The notes under the pieces were generated by a model. The model did no database searches and was not told the origin of the DNA. It saw only the letters and a list, made by a program, of their open reading frames with translations. Source: Stentor roeselii (lineage: Eukaryota; Ciliophora; Heterotrichea; Heterotrichida; Stentoridae). From it: DNA of 64,000 bases. Position 1 is the stretch's first letter; each line of letters opens with the position of its first letter. The DNA is taken from contig RSEH01000076.1 of NCBI GenBank assembly GCA_006503475.1, positions 1 to 64,000 on the forward strand, given 5' to 3'. Shown here piece by piece: positions 1 to 8,702 of this stretch. A program made the translations under genes and the position numbers.

Positions 1-1827
1 TCCTATTTTGATCAGAATGGGTTCGAAGGTTGTGTCACAGAAAGGTTCAACAGTGACAAAATGACGAATATCCTGACATATCTAGCAAGAGAGATATCAA
101 CAAACTACCTCAACAACATCAAACTGCACTTTATTAAGTATGTTGAGAGGTTTGTTAATGTTCTCTACGGAAAAAGATCAGATCCCGCAAGGCAAGTCAG
201 CTTTAATCAAAATGCAGCTAGAGCCGCAAAGCATGCCATACTTAGCTTAGGCTCTGTTCCGGCGATTGTTCAACCTCACATACGATTTATCCTTCCACAG
301 AGGCCATTTTTGAAGGATAGCATCAAGTATGACCTAGAATGCAATCCTCAGGACTATCTGAGATGCATGGTCTACATGATGAAGTATGTAGAGTCACAGA
401 GAGAAAAGATCTATAGTGTCTTTCCTCTCAGGACTCAGCTATCACCAGGGTACATTACGCTGGACACCAACTCGCTGCTAACGCTCTTGGGGACAAGACA
501 AAATGGGTACTGTCAGACAAACTTTCGTCATAAAGGTGGGATCAAGTCAAATAAGGAAGATATTTGGGCAGCTTTCTTCGAAACTTCTAAAGCTTGCTTC
601 AAAAAGAGAGGCTATAGTTTCAATCATATGATTGATACTGATGGATTTGCTTGCTCAATAATCTTCTCAAAGGTGAAAAATCCTTTTGAACCACCTCAAG
701 ATGATCTCTACATTGAATCTGTTTGCAGAAAAAAACTCATTGAAAAGCGACTAGTTTCAGTTGATCCTGGAGTAAACAGTCCATTGACCTTCATCTCAAG
801 ACGGCCTGAGAAACGGAAAAAAAATCGAGAAAGTGAGGAGAGCGATCAAAAAGAAGAATACAAGGAAAGTGAAGAAAGTGAAGAGAGAGAAGAAAGTGGA
901 GAAAGTGAAGAGAGAAAAGAAAGTGAAGAAAGCGAAAAAAGTGAAGAACGCAAGAAAAGTGAAAAAATCGATTTTTTTGATGAAATCGAACAAAAGTACT
1001 TGTCATTAAAAAGAACGATTTACCCAGAGCAAAGAGACGATTGCAGGTTAATTGAGGAAAGTGAGGAAAGCGAGGAAGGAGAGGAAAGCGAGGAAGAAAA
1101 GAATTCATCAGCGAAAGCAAACAGAAAACGAGAAAACTACACGACCTTCAGGTACACTATGAAGCAAAGAATCCATGAAACAAAAAGATTAATTTACGAA
1201 AAGCGTAGAGACGACGAAAAGTCGAATACTCGTTTTTATGGAAGAACGGTTAAACAATGGGAAGCTACCCTTAGTTCCCATGACAGTAAAACTCTTAATC
1301 GGAATTCGTTCATGCAATACTTGATTGCAAAAAACGAAGTGAACAAAGTTTTACTCGACTTTTATGCCAAGGACCTCTTCAGAAAACTTAAGTGGTACGC
1401 TTATATCAATAAGCAAAGATCGGAGGCTAAACTGATCAAAGGATTTAAGCAAAAATTTGGTGGTCCAGATGAAGTTTTTGTAGGTTTCGGAGATTGGGAG
1501 GCAGCTGCTCACATGAGATTCAAGCATCCAGTCAAAGGCAAAGGCTACAGAACACTGTTTAAGAGAGCAGGATACAATATCTGTCTAGTCGATGAATTCA
1601 AAACCAGCTCCTACTGCTCCAACTGCCAAAACGGTGATCAAGATAGCAAGATGTCCAACGCAAGGGACGAAGATGGGAACTCTATTCACAGCCTTCTCAT
1701 TTGTAAAAAATGTAGAATACTGTGGAATAGAGATATTAATGGTGCCATCAACATCCTGAAATGCCTGGAGATGAAAAAAGCTGGAAAAAAGCGTCCGAAG
1801 TTTCTCAGACGCCAAAGTTCTCCATAG
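1..1827 (+). CDS. Fanzor (eukaryotic TnpB-like RNA-guided nuclease), 5' end outside window
   Basis: This gene encodes the body of a Fanzor, the eukaryotic relative of the TnpB/OrfB nuclease of IS200/IS605 elements. The frame is open from base 1, and the residues before the first ATG (position 61) read as normal protein, so I infer the true start lies upstream; residues below count from that ATG. RuvC-I is the VDPG motif (D235). The usual RuvC-II glutamate strand reads FGDWEA, and the glutamate in VDEFKTS (E512) fits the relocated catalytic Glu reported for Fanzors. A zinc ribbon follows (C519, C522, C548, C551), and RuvC-III is RDINGA (D558). All catalytic and zinc residues are present, so it looks intact. 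A Ser/Glu-rich insert of about 100 residues sits between RuvC-I and RuvC-II. No transposase lies beside it in the window. The stop is TAG. Confidence 0.85.
   Translation, partial: SYFDQNGFEGCVTERFNSDKMTNILTYLAREISTNYLNNIKLHFIKYVERFVNVLYGKRSDPARQVSFNQNAARAAKHAILSLGSVPAIVQPHIRFILPQRPFLKDSIKYDLECNPQDYLRCMVYMMKYVESQREKIYSVFPLRTQLSPGYITLDTNSLLTLLGTRQNGYCQTNFRHKGGIKSNKEDIWAAFFETSKACFKKRGYSFNHMIDTDGFACSIIFSKVKNPFEPPQDDLYIESVCRKKLIEKRLVSVDPGVNSPLTFISRRPEKRKKNRESEESDQKEEYKESEESEEREESGESEERKESEESEKSEERKKSEKIDFFDEIEQKYLSLKRTIYPEQRDDCRLIEESEESEEGEESEEEKNSSAKANRKRENYTTFRYTMKQRIHETKRLIYEKRRDDEKSNTRFYGRTVKQWEATLSSHDSKTLNRNSFMQYLIAKNEVNKVLLDFYAKDLFRKLKWYAYINKQRSEAKLIKGFKQKFGGPDEVFVGFGDWEAAAHMRFKHPVKGKGYRTLFKRAGYNICLVDEFKTSSYCSNCQNGDQDSKMSNARDEDGNSIHSLLICKKCRILWNRDINGAINILKCLEMKKAGKKRPKFLRRQSSP
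811..1115 (+). repeat. Degenerate GAAAGTGAAGAA repeat inside the Fanzor gene
   Basis: Two blocks (about 825-965 and 1055-1100) repeat a purine-rich 9-12 bp unit of the type GAAAGTGAAGAA. They encode Ser-Glu-Glu runs in the Fanzor. The repeat stays in frame and the nuclease motifs on both sides stay in register. It behaves as a coding minisatellite, probably a disordered acidic loop. The open frame on the opposite strand is a by-product of the purine bias. Confidence 0.8.
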
Positions 1828-1852
1828 AAGATTACTCTAAGCTGCTAGTAAT
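1791..1852 (+). other. Two small inverted repeats at the Fanzor 3' end (possible guide-RNA start)
   Basis: GCGTC at 1791-1795 pairs with GACGC at 1808-1812 across a 12-nt loop at the end of the coding region. ATTACT at 1831-1836 pairs with AGTAAT at 1847-1852 just after the stop. In TnpB and Fanzor systems the guide RNA comes from the 3' end of the nuclease gene and the adjoining element end, so the place fits. The stems are short and could be chance. Confidence 0.2.
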
Positions 1853-2765
1853 ATTGAGACGATTTCCTTTTGATAATTATACCTAATAAAAATTGAAAGA
1901 AACCTTATTTAATTTTAATCATATTGATTCATTCACCTTAAAATTTACTTCCCTGCTAAGATTTATTATATATATTCTCGTAGTTTGATTAATTAAATGA
2001 AAGAAGATTATTTTAAATAAATGCAAACGATTCTGGATATTAAATAATAGTATTTCAGTAAGATTTATAAGAAACTAATGGTACAAGAATTTTTTGGTTA
2101 ATATATTATATAAAAGAAAATTAAATAACTGCAAGACTCAAGTACTTTTTAAACAATTTAATATACATTTTCTATTAATTATCTGAGTAAATTTTTCATC
2201 AATGATAAACGAATCGTTTTAATAAGAGCTATAATTAACTAAACCAGAAACTAAAATTTTAGATTATATATATCTAGACTAGTTTGTTTTACTCCTTTAA
2301 TTACAAGTTTAGAATAATAAAATTTTGTTAGGTGTTTGATTTAAATTTCAAACTTTTTAGATAAAGTTCTTAACTTAATTTAAATAAAATTGAGATAAGT
2401 TTGATACCTACGATTACAAAAATCATATAATTATAAAACTTATAAATTTCATATGAAATTTATTTAATAATATCTATATTGCTTACACGAACAATTTTAA
2501 TTCCACTTCAAAATTAATTTCGAAATGTAAAACAATATTGATTTAAATCAAGATTATAAAAATTAATCAAGTTTATCATAGTTTAATTTAATTAAAACAA
2601 TATTTTTTAAATAGTTAATCTTCAAAGTTACCTATCCAAATTTCCCCACACCAAACTAAAAAATAAAAAAAATCCCTAAAAAAACCCATACTTTCTCTCT
2701 AAATCAAATAATTCTAAACCCAACTCCAAAAAATCACAAAATCCAAAATCCCGTAAAATAAACAA
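1853..2765. other. AT-rich intergenic gap, then a G-free leader
   Basis: About 0.9 kb of very AT-rich DNA with no gene, tRNA or clear repeat that I can support. It could hold the end of the Fanzor element and its guide RNA, but I see no terminal inverted repeat. The last part (2628-2767) has a single G in 140 nt on the sense strand of the next gene and includes a CCCTAAAA motif near 2675; it is probably the leader or promoter of the SFT2 gene. Confidence 0.6.
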
Positions 2766-3236
2766 ATGAAAAACTATTTCCCAATGACCAAAAAAGAAGA
2801 AGACACAGGCGATGCTTTTTTCCCCTCCTTGTCTCTAACAGAGCGTTTGATAGCTTTCGGTGCGTGCATGTGCATAAGTATCGTCCTAGACATTCTAGCC
2901 TGGTTCTCAGTGATAAAGATAATAGCCGGTCGTCCTGAGACATTCGCGATTTGTTTTTCTTTAGGAATCCTTGTATCTTGGACAGGTTCAGGTTTTCTCA
3001 TCGGTTTCAAGCGTCAATTCCGAATGATGTTCAAGCCAAGTCGCATTCTAACTACAATAATCTTCCTTTGCGCTTTAGCCCTGACCTTGATTTCCGCTTT
3101 GATCCTGAAAAACCGTCTCTTAACATTAATCTTCATGATAATCGAGATCCTCGCTTACACCTGGTACGTTTTAAGCTACCTGCCCTTTGCCCAGCGATTT
3201 GTGATAAAGCTTTGTGGAGCCTGGTGTAAAGACTAA
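2766..3236 (+). CDS. SFT2: SFT2-family vesicle transport membrane protein
   Basis: A 156-residue four-helix membrane protein of the SFT2/GOT1 family, which acts in vesicle fusion with the Golgi. The family signature is visible: SLSLTERLIAFG leads into helix 1, helix 2 carries FSLGILVSWTGSGFLIG, the loop has the conserved Gly/Lys/Phe pattern around FKRQFRMMFKPSR, then two more helices ending in WYVLSYLPFAQ. The length is typical for the family. It starts at the first ATG after a G-free leader, and the next gene begins 26 nt after its stop on the same strand. Open frames overlapping it on either strand are shadows. Confidence 0.88.
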   Translation: MKNYFPMTKKEEDTGDAFFPSLSLTERLIAFGACMCISIVLDILAWFSVIKIIAGRPETFAICFSLGILVSWTGSGFLIGFKRQFRMMFKPSRILTTIIFLCALALTLISALILKNRLLTLIFMIIEILAYTWYVLSYLPFAQRFVIKLCGAWCKD

Positions 3237-3262
3237 TAATCGCTTATTTAGTTCTGATAAAA

Positions 3263-4558
3263 ATGTCATTTGTTCATCTAGTCAACAGAAAATACTACCA
3301 AAGCCAAAACAAGTTTACCTCTGGAGTTCAAATCACGGTAAACAAGGAAATCCCGATGGAAGACTTGACAGTCGTAAGTCTCAAGTGCCTCCTTCTTGAA
3401 AACGCAGGAGACCCTGGCGAGATCAGAGAAAAATGCCCGAAAATTCAAGAACTCGATATTTCAGAAACAAATATTTTTGACTGGAAAGAAGTTGTTGCCA
3501 TCGTTTCACAACTTGAAGTAATTTTCATTCAGCAACTTGCCTTCCTTGATATCAGTCGACTTCGTTTCGACCTTGACAGCATTCAGGACCTTGGAGAGTT
3601 TAAGTCACTTAAAAGTCTCGTCCTCGGCAGAAGCAACCTTCCTGGGGAGAAGCTGAGGACTATCAGTAGAACATTCCCTGAACTTGTCAGTCTTGAACTT
3701 AGAGGAAGTGTTTTGGACTTGACTTCCACGTTTCTTGACTCGGCCTTCGCCAAGTTGATTAAATTGAATCTCGCTTTTTGCAAGTTGAATGATTTTTCTG
3801 AACTTTTAAGTCTTGCTCAATATGAAAATCTTGCTGAGCTTAAACTTTGCAATAATCCGATACGGAACTTGAGGTATGATAATGGATTCTTGAAGTTGAA
3901 GAAAATGAACTTGGAAGGAACTGGATTGGCTGATTTGGCTTCGGTCTTTTTAATGAATCAGTTTCCGGCTTTGAGTGAGATTAGATTGGGAAATACTCCT
4001 TTGGGTGAAAGGCTTGGGAATCATTTCAGGAAAGTGCTTATTGCGTATTTGCCGAGAGCTACGAAGTTGAATGGAGGGTATGTTGAGATTAAAGAAAGGA
4101 ATGTTCAGGAGAGGCAGTTTATTCGCGACTTTAGTGACCCTAATAATTCGTCTGCTCATGTTAATGACAATGAATATCTCTACAAGCTAATCGGTTTCGG
4201 ACTTCTCCCAGAAGAGCATTCCCCGAATTCCCAAGTCTTTTCAAAACTACTCGAAAAGCACGGAGCAGTTTACAAGTTCGCCGAAATAAGTCTAGCTCCT
4301 CCAACAACAGCAAATTTAATATTCGAGACAGAAGACGGTAGAAAAGAGCAAAAAGAAGTCCCTCTAGGGTGGACGGTAAGCAACTTAAAAAAGCTCTGTC
4401 AAGGTCTATTCGGTATTCCAGAAAAACAACAGAAACTTTACTACCTAGACACAGAAGTCCCAGCCTACGGAATGGAGCCCTTAAGATTCGACAACAAACT
4501 CCTTCGAACCTTAAAAATGAAAAACGAGGACTTGATAAAGGTTTGCATCAAGAACTGA
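3263..4558 (+). CDS. Tubulin-specific chaperone E-like protein without CAP-Gly domain
   Basis: A 431-residue protein with the middle and C-terminal architecture of tubulin cofactor E: a run of leucine-rich repeats (about residues 45-265, beginning VVSLKCLLLENAGDPG and then IQELDISETNIFDW) and a C-terminal ubiquitin-like domain (about 350-431, with PLGWTVSNLKKLC and YYLDTEVPAYGMEP). TBCE takes part in folding and recycling alpha-tubulin. The N-terminal CAP-Gly domain of TBCE is absent, and only 26 nt separate the start from the upstream stop, so no exon for it fits there. That matches the TBCE-like (TBCEL) layout. Whether it is a TBCEL orthologue or a TBCE that lost the domain cannot be settled here. 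Confidence 0.8.
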   Translation: MSFVHLVNRKYYQSQNKFTSGVQITVNKEIPMEDLTVVSLKCLLLENAGDPGEIREKCPKIQELDISETNIFDWKEVVAIVSQLEVIFIQQLAFLDISRLRFDLDSIQDLGEFKSLKSLVLGRSNLPGEKLRTISRTFPELVSLELRGSVLDLTSTFLDSAFAKLIKLNLAFCKLNDFSELLSLAQYENLAELKLCNNPIRNLRYDNGFLKLKKMNLEGTGLADLASVFLMNQFPALSEIRLGNTPLGERLGNHFRKVLIAYLPRATKLNGGYVEIKERNVQERQFIRDFSDPNNSSAHVNDNEYLYKLIGFGLLPEEHSPNSQVFSKLLEKHGAVYKFAEISLAPPTTANLIFETEDGRKEQKEVPLGWTVSNLKKLCQGLFGIPEKQQKLYYLDTEVPAYGMEPLRFDNKLLRTLKMKNEDLIKVCIKN

Positions 4559-4643
4559 TATTTTAAGGTAGACTAAACATGTCTAAGTGTTGAGACCTGG
4601 CATTTCCTTGCCATCTCTAAATTCATAATTTAAAAACTCCGTT

Positions 4644-6986
4644 ATGGACTTATCAACTGAAGTCTTTGCTTGGGGCCTCGACAACAAAGGACAGCTCGGG
4701 CTGGGTTCTCAGACCTCGGGGAAGTCGATAAGCACTCCTCGATTCTGCAGTTTTAATATTGTTATAAAGCAAGTCTCCTGCGGAGAAGACCACAGCGGGT
4801 TCATCTCTGAATCAGGACATTTGTATATGATGGGCAGCAATCAACATGGAAAACTTGGACTTGGAGATCGATCTTTGACTTACTCGGCTTCGCCTCACCT
4901 TGTTGAAGCTTTGGAAGCTGAACCTTGTTGTTTACTTTCTTGTGGAGGAAACCATTCGGCTGTAATTACTTCTTCAAATGAATTGTTTACTTGGGGACTT
5001 GGACAGTTTGGAGCTCTTGGAACTGGATCGCTTGAGACTATTTACCTTCCGGTTAAAATTCATGATAATGTGTCGGATGTTAGCTGTGGAACCAGACATA
5101 CTGCAGTCATTTCGAACTTGAATTTACTTACTTGTGGAGCTGGAGATGCTGGACAACTTGGAACAGGAAGGCGCACAACAGAATCCAAACTCGTAATAAT
5201 AAACAGTCCCAAAGTCCTTCAAGTCTCATGCGGAGAGTTCCATACCGGCCTTCTATCACCAGAAGGTAAAGTCTACATGATGGGTGGTAACTCCTTCGGC
5301 CAACTAGGTACCGGCAATAAAAAAAGCTGTTCAATTCCAACAAAAATCGACCTTCCCCGAGCTTTGAAAGTTTCCTGTGGAAGTCACTCAGCCTGCTTGA
5401 CAGTAGATGGCCTTTTCGTCTGGGGTTCATCAGTCTTCGGAGAGTTTTTAAGTCCAACTCGGGTAAAACTCGGTAAAATCAGAGATGTTTCCGTTGGAGG
5501 CGCTGTTTCTTTGGCCCTTGACTCGGAATTCAAACTTTTCGCTTGGGGAAATAACTCAAATGGAGAACTGGGACAAGGCGATTTCAATTCACGATCAACT
5601 GCTGTTCAGGTTTCTTGCTTGAAAAATAAAAAACTAGGAAAAATCGCTGCTGGAGGAAACTTCGCCATTTGTCTTGGGCAAAATCTTGAGTCAGACCTTG
5701 GAATCATTGAAAACTTTTCAAGTATCTCAGAAATTTGCTGTGAAAAACAAGAGTCAAGTCGAAACTACCAAAAACAATTCCCTGAAGATAGGGTAAAAAT
5801 AGCGAAAATAGAAAAAATAGCAAAAATCACTACAGAATTTGAAGACTTGCAAGAAAAACATCTGAAATCACAGGAAAACTTTCAAAATAAACTTCAAGAA
5901 GTGAATTTTTCTCTTCAAAATGTATCAAAAGAAGCTTCTCAGTTGCGAGAAGAGTTAAACAACGTGAACTCCCAGTTACATCTTGTTAAAAACGAAAACG
6001 GTTTCTTAAAAGAGGAAAATTTGAAGCTAAAAAAAGCTGCAGAAGCCGCAGCAAGTGCAACAAACGAGTCTCTTTTAGCGAAAATAACCGAAAAACACTT
6101 TTTTGAAATTCAAGAAATTCAAGCACTCGTGGAAAAAGAAAAGATTTTAAAGAAACAGGTGGAAAGGGACTTGGAAGTCGCTTTAAACCATCGCCAACGA
6201 CTGGAAACCGCCTTGGCCAAGACGAAAGAACAGCTTGAGGCGAGTTTAAAGACCCAGTCGGTACAAACTGAGGCAAGTCTTCAAGAGCTTCTTCAAACCC
6301 GCAGCTTAAACGAGAGCCTATCCTCAAAAGTACGAGCTTTAGAAGGTACAGTCCAAGACATGTACGAAGAAATCACTTTCTACAGCGAAAACATGAAAGA
6401 ACTTCACAAACAACAAGAAAAAATGCAGAATCTAATGCAAGAGACCCAAACTTCCAACATTTCAATTCAAGCTGAATCTCGTCACCAGAAAGCAACGATT
6501 GACTTACTTTCTCAAGAAAACAGCGAATTGAAAATAATGCTCGCTGACTTGGAAAAGACCGTTCAGGACCTTCTAAGTGAAAAAGAAAAACTTTTCAGTC
6601 AAAAAATTTCTGACTTCAAAGAAAAGTCCAGTCAAGTCCTAACTCCGAAAGTGCCTAACTTGAAAAATTTAATGCCACAAATCGAACTTCTTTCCGACGC
6701 GCCGCTGACTTCAAACCGTAAAAACTTGGCCGACATTCAAAAAGAACGTCTTCGAAAAGCGGCTTCAAAGCTTATCGAGAACCAAAACCCTCAAAGTCCT
6801 TTAAACAGTCTCCGCTTTTCCCCTCAAAAAGCCTCTCCAGACCACCGAAGTGACTCTTTTACTTTCCGAAAGTCATCAACACCTTCAAAAGACGAGGTAA
6901 AAGAAAAAATCAAGTTTTTAATGCAAAATCGTTCAAGAATTGAGAAACGTCTTCAAATCTTGCAGTCTGAGCAAGAAACTTTGTAA
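4644..6986 (+). CDS. RCC1-repeat propeller with long coiled-coil tail
   Basis: A 780-residue protein. The first 350 residues are about seven RCC1 repeats, each with a W/C-G...G.LG.G core (for example FAWGLDNKGQLGLG, FTWGLGQFGALGTG, MMGGNSFGQLGTG) and VSCG strands. Residues about 380-640 are a continuous heptad-rich coiled coil (LREELNNVNSQLHLV and similar). The tail is basic and Ser/Pro-rich, with a last helix KFLMQNRSRIEKRLQIL. RCC1 propellers bind GTPases or chromatin; with a coiled coil a cytoskeletal or scaffold role is likely, but no specific function can be named. The next gene starts only 11 nt after the stop. Confidence 0.85.
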   Translation: MDLSTEVFAWGLDNKGQLGLGSQTSGKSISTPRFCSFNIVIKQVSCGEDHSGFISESGHLYMMGSNQHGKLGLGDRSLTYSASPHLVEALEAEPCCLLSCGGNHSAVITSSNELFTWGLGQFGALGTGSLETIYLPVKIHDNVSDVSCGTRHTAVISNLNLLTCGAGDAGQLGTGRRTTESKLVIINSPKVLQVSCGEFHTGLLSPEGKVYMMGGNSFGQLGTGNKKSCSIPTKIDLPRALKVSCGSHSACLTVDGLFVWGSSVFGEFLSPTRVKLGKIRDVSVGGAVSLALDSEFKLFAWGNNSNGELGQGDFNSRSTAVQVSCLKNKKLGKIAAGGNFAICLGQNLESDLGIIENFSSISEICCEKQESSRNYQKQFPEDRVKIAKIEKIAKITTEFEDLQEKHLKSQENFQNKLQEVNFSLQNVSKEASQLREELNNVNSQLHLVKNENGFLKEENLKLKKAAEAAASATNESLLAKITEKHFFEIQEIQALVEKEKILKKQVERDLEVALNHRQRLETALAKTKEQLEASLKTQSVQTEASLQELLQTRSLNESLSSKVRALEGTVQDMYEEITFYSENMKELHKQQEKMQNLMQETQTSNISIQAESRHQKATIDLLSQENSELKIMLADLEKTVQDLLSEKEKLFSQKISDFKEKSSQVLTPKVPNLKNLMPQIELLSDAPLTSNRKNLADIQKERLRKAASKLIENQNPQSPLNSLRFSPQKASPDHRSDSFTFRKSSTPSKDEVKEKIKFLMQNRSRIEKRLQILQSEQETL

Positions 6987-6997
6987 ATATTTTTAAC

Positions 6998-7849
6998 ATG
7001 GAATCTGAGATCCTTACTTTGACTGTTGAACTTCCAGAAGGTGGAAGTCAGACTATCACTGTTCATGAGACTGACGAACCTGCTGACTTGGCGAAGGACT
7101 TTTGTTTAAAACATGGTTTAGACGAGAAGTGCATTGAAAGTTTGACTAATTTAATTGAACAGAATATTGACTTACTTCTGGAAAGTGAAAAGTCTAATGA
7201 AAAGTTAAAACCTTGTCTTGTCAAGCAAGCAATAGTTCTTCCTTCAAGACAACGACCGGCTTCACCGTTTTTGTATAACCAGGCTCGTCAGGTTCATGAG
7301 TCTTTCACGAAAATGCAGGCTCGAAGGCCGACATCCGCTGCGCCAACACAGAAGAAGTTACCAGAAAGAGATAACATAAACAGATATGGCATTAAAACCC
7401 CTGCTCGAGTCCCAAAAGCTCCTCAAAGAAAATACTACGACAGACTTGACCAATATTTCACCCTCTTTGAACTACTCAACCCGAACAATGAAGGAAAAAT
7501 CGCACCTGAGTCACTTTCAATCCCGGCACTGCCTCCTTATATGATGCAGATCATCAACCCTTTGATTGAAGAACTGAAAACAACGCATAAGACTATCGGC
7601 TTCTCGGACTTCACACAAGCCATGGATAAGATCACATCAAGTTTAGAAGATGGAAATAAGGCCTTACTACTTGAAACCAATCATAAAAAGGAATTTTTTC
7701 AGAATAAACCTGGAAAAATGACTGTTTATGATAGGCAGATGCTTATTCGGATGAAAAATGAAGAAAAACTTAGAGAAAAACGTATGCAGAAGGAAAATGC
7801 GGAACTTAAAGAATGCAAATTTCAACCGGTTGTTAGAGGAAGGAAGTAA
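6998..7849 (+). CDS. Conserved-looking protein with Ubl-like N-terminus and degenerate EF-hand region
   Basis: A 283-residue protein that I cannot name. Residues 1-60 look like a ubiquitin-like or PFU-like fold (LTLTVELPEGGSQTITV, then DEPADLAKDFCLKHGL). The middle has LYNQARQVHESF, a short box common in ciliate cytoskeletal proteins. Around residues 150-215, LFELLNPNNEGKI followed by IGFSDFTQAMDKI resembles a degenerate EF-hand pair. The C-terminus is a charged helix ending ELKECKFQPVV, like the E..ECTF.P.I box of many ciliary and basal-body proteins. A ciliary or cortical role is inference. It starts 11 nt after the RCC1 gene and ends 10 nt from the convergent C2-PX gene. Confidence 0.65.
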   Translation: MESEILTLTVELPEGGSQTITVHETDEPADLAKDFCLKHGLDEKCIESLTNLIEQNIDLLLESEKSNEKLKPCLVKQAIVLPSRQRPASPFLYNQARQVHESFTKMQARRPTSAAPTQKKLPERDNINRYGIKTPARVPKAPQRKYYDRLDQYFTLFELLNPNNEGKIAPESLSIPALPPYMMQIINPLIEELKTTHKTIGFSDFTQAMDKITSSLEDGNKALLLETNHKKEFFQNKPGKMTVYDRQMLIRMKNEEKLREKRMQKENAELKECKFQPVVRGRK

Positions 7850-7859
7850 GATAATTATT

Positions 7860-8702
7860 TTAAGGGGATGGGATTTTTAAAAGGCTGTTTAGAGTTTCGC
7901 AGGAAAACTCGCTTATGTTGTCTAGGACTACGTTTAAGAAAAAGGCTAGGCCGGACTTTCGGGAGTTTATTCTGGTTTCGTTGAATCGGGAAGTGCAGCG
8001 GCATGCACAGCTTAGCCATTCGAAGTAAGTTTTTTGGGGAAAGGGTAATATCGAGATTCCAGGAATAATTTGACTGATTTCATCTTTAATTTTCAAGAAA
8101 TCCGAATATCTAAGTTCAACTTTCCAGCTATGTCCATCATTTCTCTTAATAATAACTTCATAAATAGTATACGCATTTCCTTCTCTGACGATATTTTTAT
8201 GATTATTAATCTCTGCCCTCAGTTTAGCCAAATACTCAGAGTCAAGATAGCAGACCTCTAAAGTAAGCACAGAACATTCTTTATCATTTTCCCCACAAAG
8301 CGCCTGATCAAAAGGGACCGAATAAGCTTCATCATCAGGTTCTGAGAGTCTCAAAGCAAGAATCCTTGTTTCTTTCCAATGAATAATATTATCAGAGTTT
8401 ATCACAAACTTCGCAATCAAAGTGTCTGATCCGTAGTCATCTCTGTCAAAAAGATTGATGAACAACTTTGAACCCATTTCGAAGTCTATCTTGAAACTTT
8501 CGTCCCAGATGTGCTGTTCTCCGGATTCAGAAGCGATTTTTGAGGTGCAACTGCTACTGCCCGATTCCAGTTCGATGTAAGGAGCGAATTTGTTCATATC
8601 GATTATTTTGCTTAGGTTTGTCACTGATACGAGCTTTAAGGAGATGTAGGGGTTGATGTAGCCTTTTACGTCGTCTGCTGTTCCTAATGAATTTGATGCC
8701 AT
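7860..8702 (-). CDS. C2-PX domain protein
   Basis: A 280-residue protein with an N-terminal C2 domain (about 15-150: ISLKLVSVTNLSKIID, FAPYIELESG, IWDESFKIDF, LFINLFDRDDYGSD) and a C-terminal PX domain (about 185-278: YTIYEVIIKRNDGHSWKVE, RYSDFLKIKDEI, LPFPQKTYFEW, then a helix with NSRKSGLAFFLNVVLDN). C2 domains bind membranes, often through calcium, and PX domains bind phosphoinositides, so a role at endosomal or plasma membranes is likely. The PX basic and proline-rich stretch is present in degenerate form. It converges on the upstream gene with 10 bp between the stop codons. Confidence 0.78.
   Translation of the reverse strand: MASNSLGTADDVKGYINPYISLKLVSVTNLSKIIDMNKFAPYIELESGSSSCTSKIASESGEQHIWDESFKIDFEMGSKLFINLFDRDDYGSDTLIAKFVINSDNIIHWKETRILALRLSEPDDEAYSVPFDQALCGENDKECSVLTLEVCYLDSEYLAKLRAEINNHKNIVREGNAYTIYEVIIKRNDGHSWKVELRYSDFLKIKDEISQIIPGISILPFPQKTYFEWLSCACRCTSRFNETRINSRKSGLAFFLNVVLDNISEFSCETLNSLLKIPSP

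Noticed and set aside
825-1100. Repeat block as a possible CRISPR array
   Set aside because: Units are 9-12 bp, degenerate and without unique spacers, and they are in frame within a gene.
791-1120. Open frames on the minus strand rich in Phe, Leu and His
   Set aside because: They are the antisense of the Fanzor Ser/Glu repeat; the purine bias leaves few stops, and the product has no protein-like variety.
2774-3229. Frames overlapping SFT2 on both strands
   Set aside because: They lie inside a clear SFT2 gene and show no domain.
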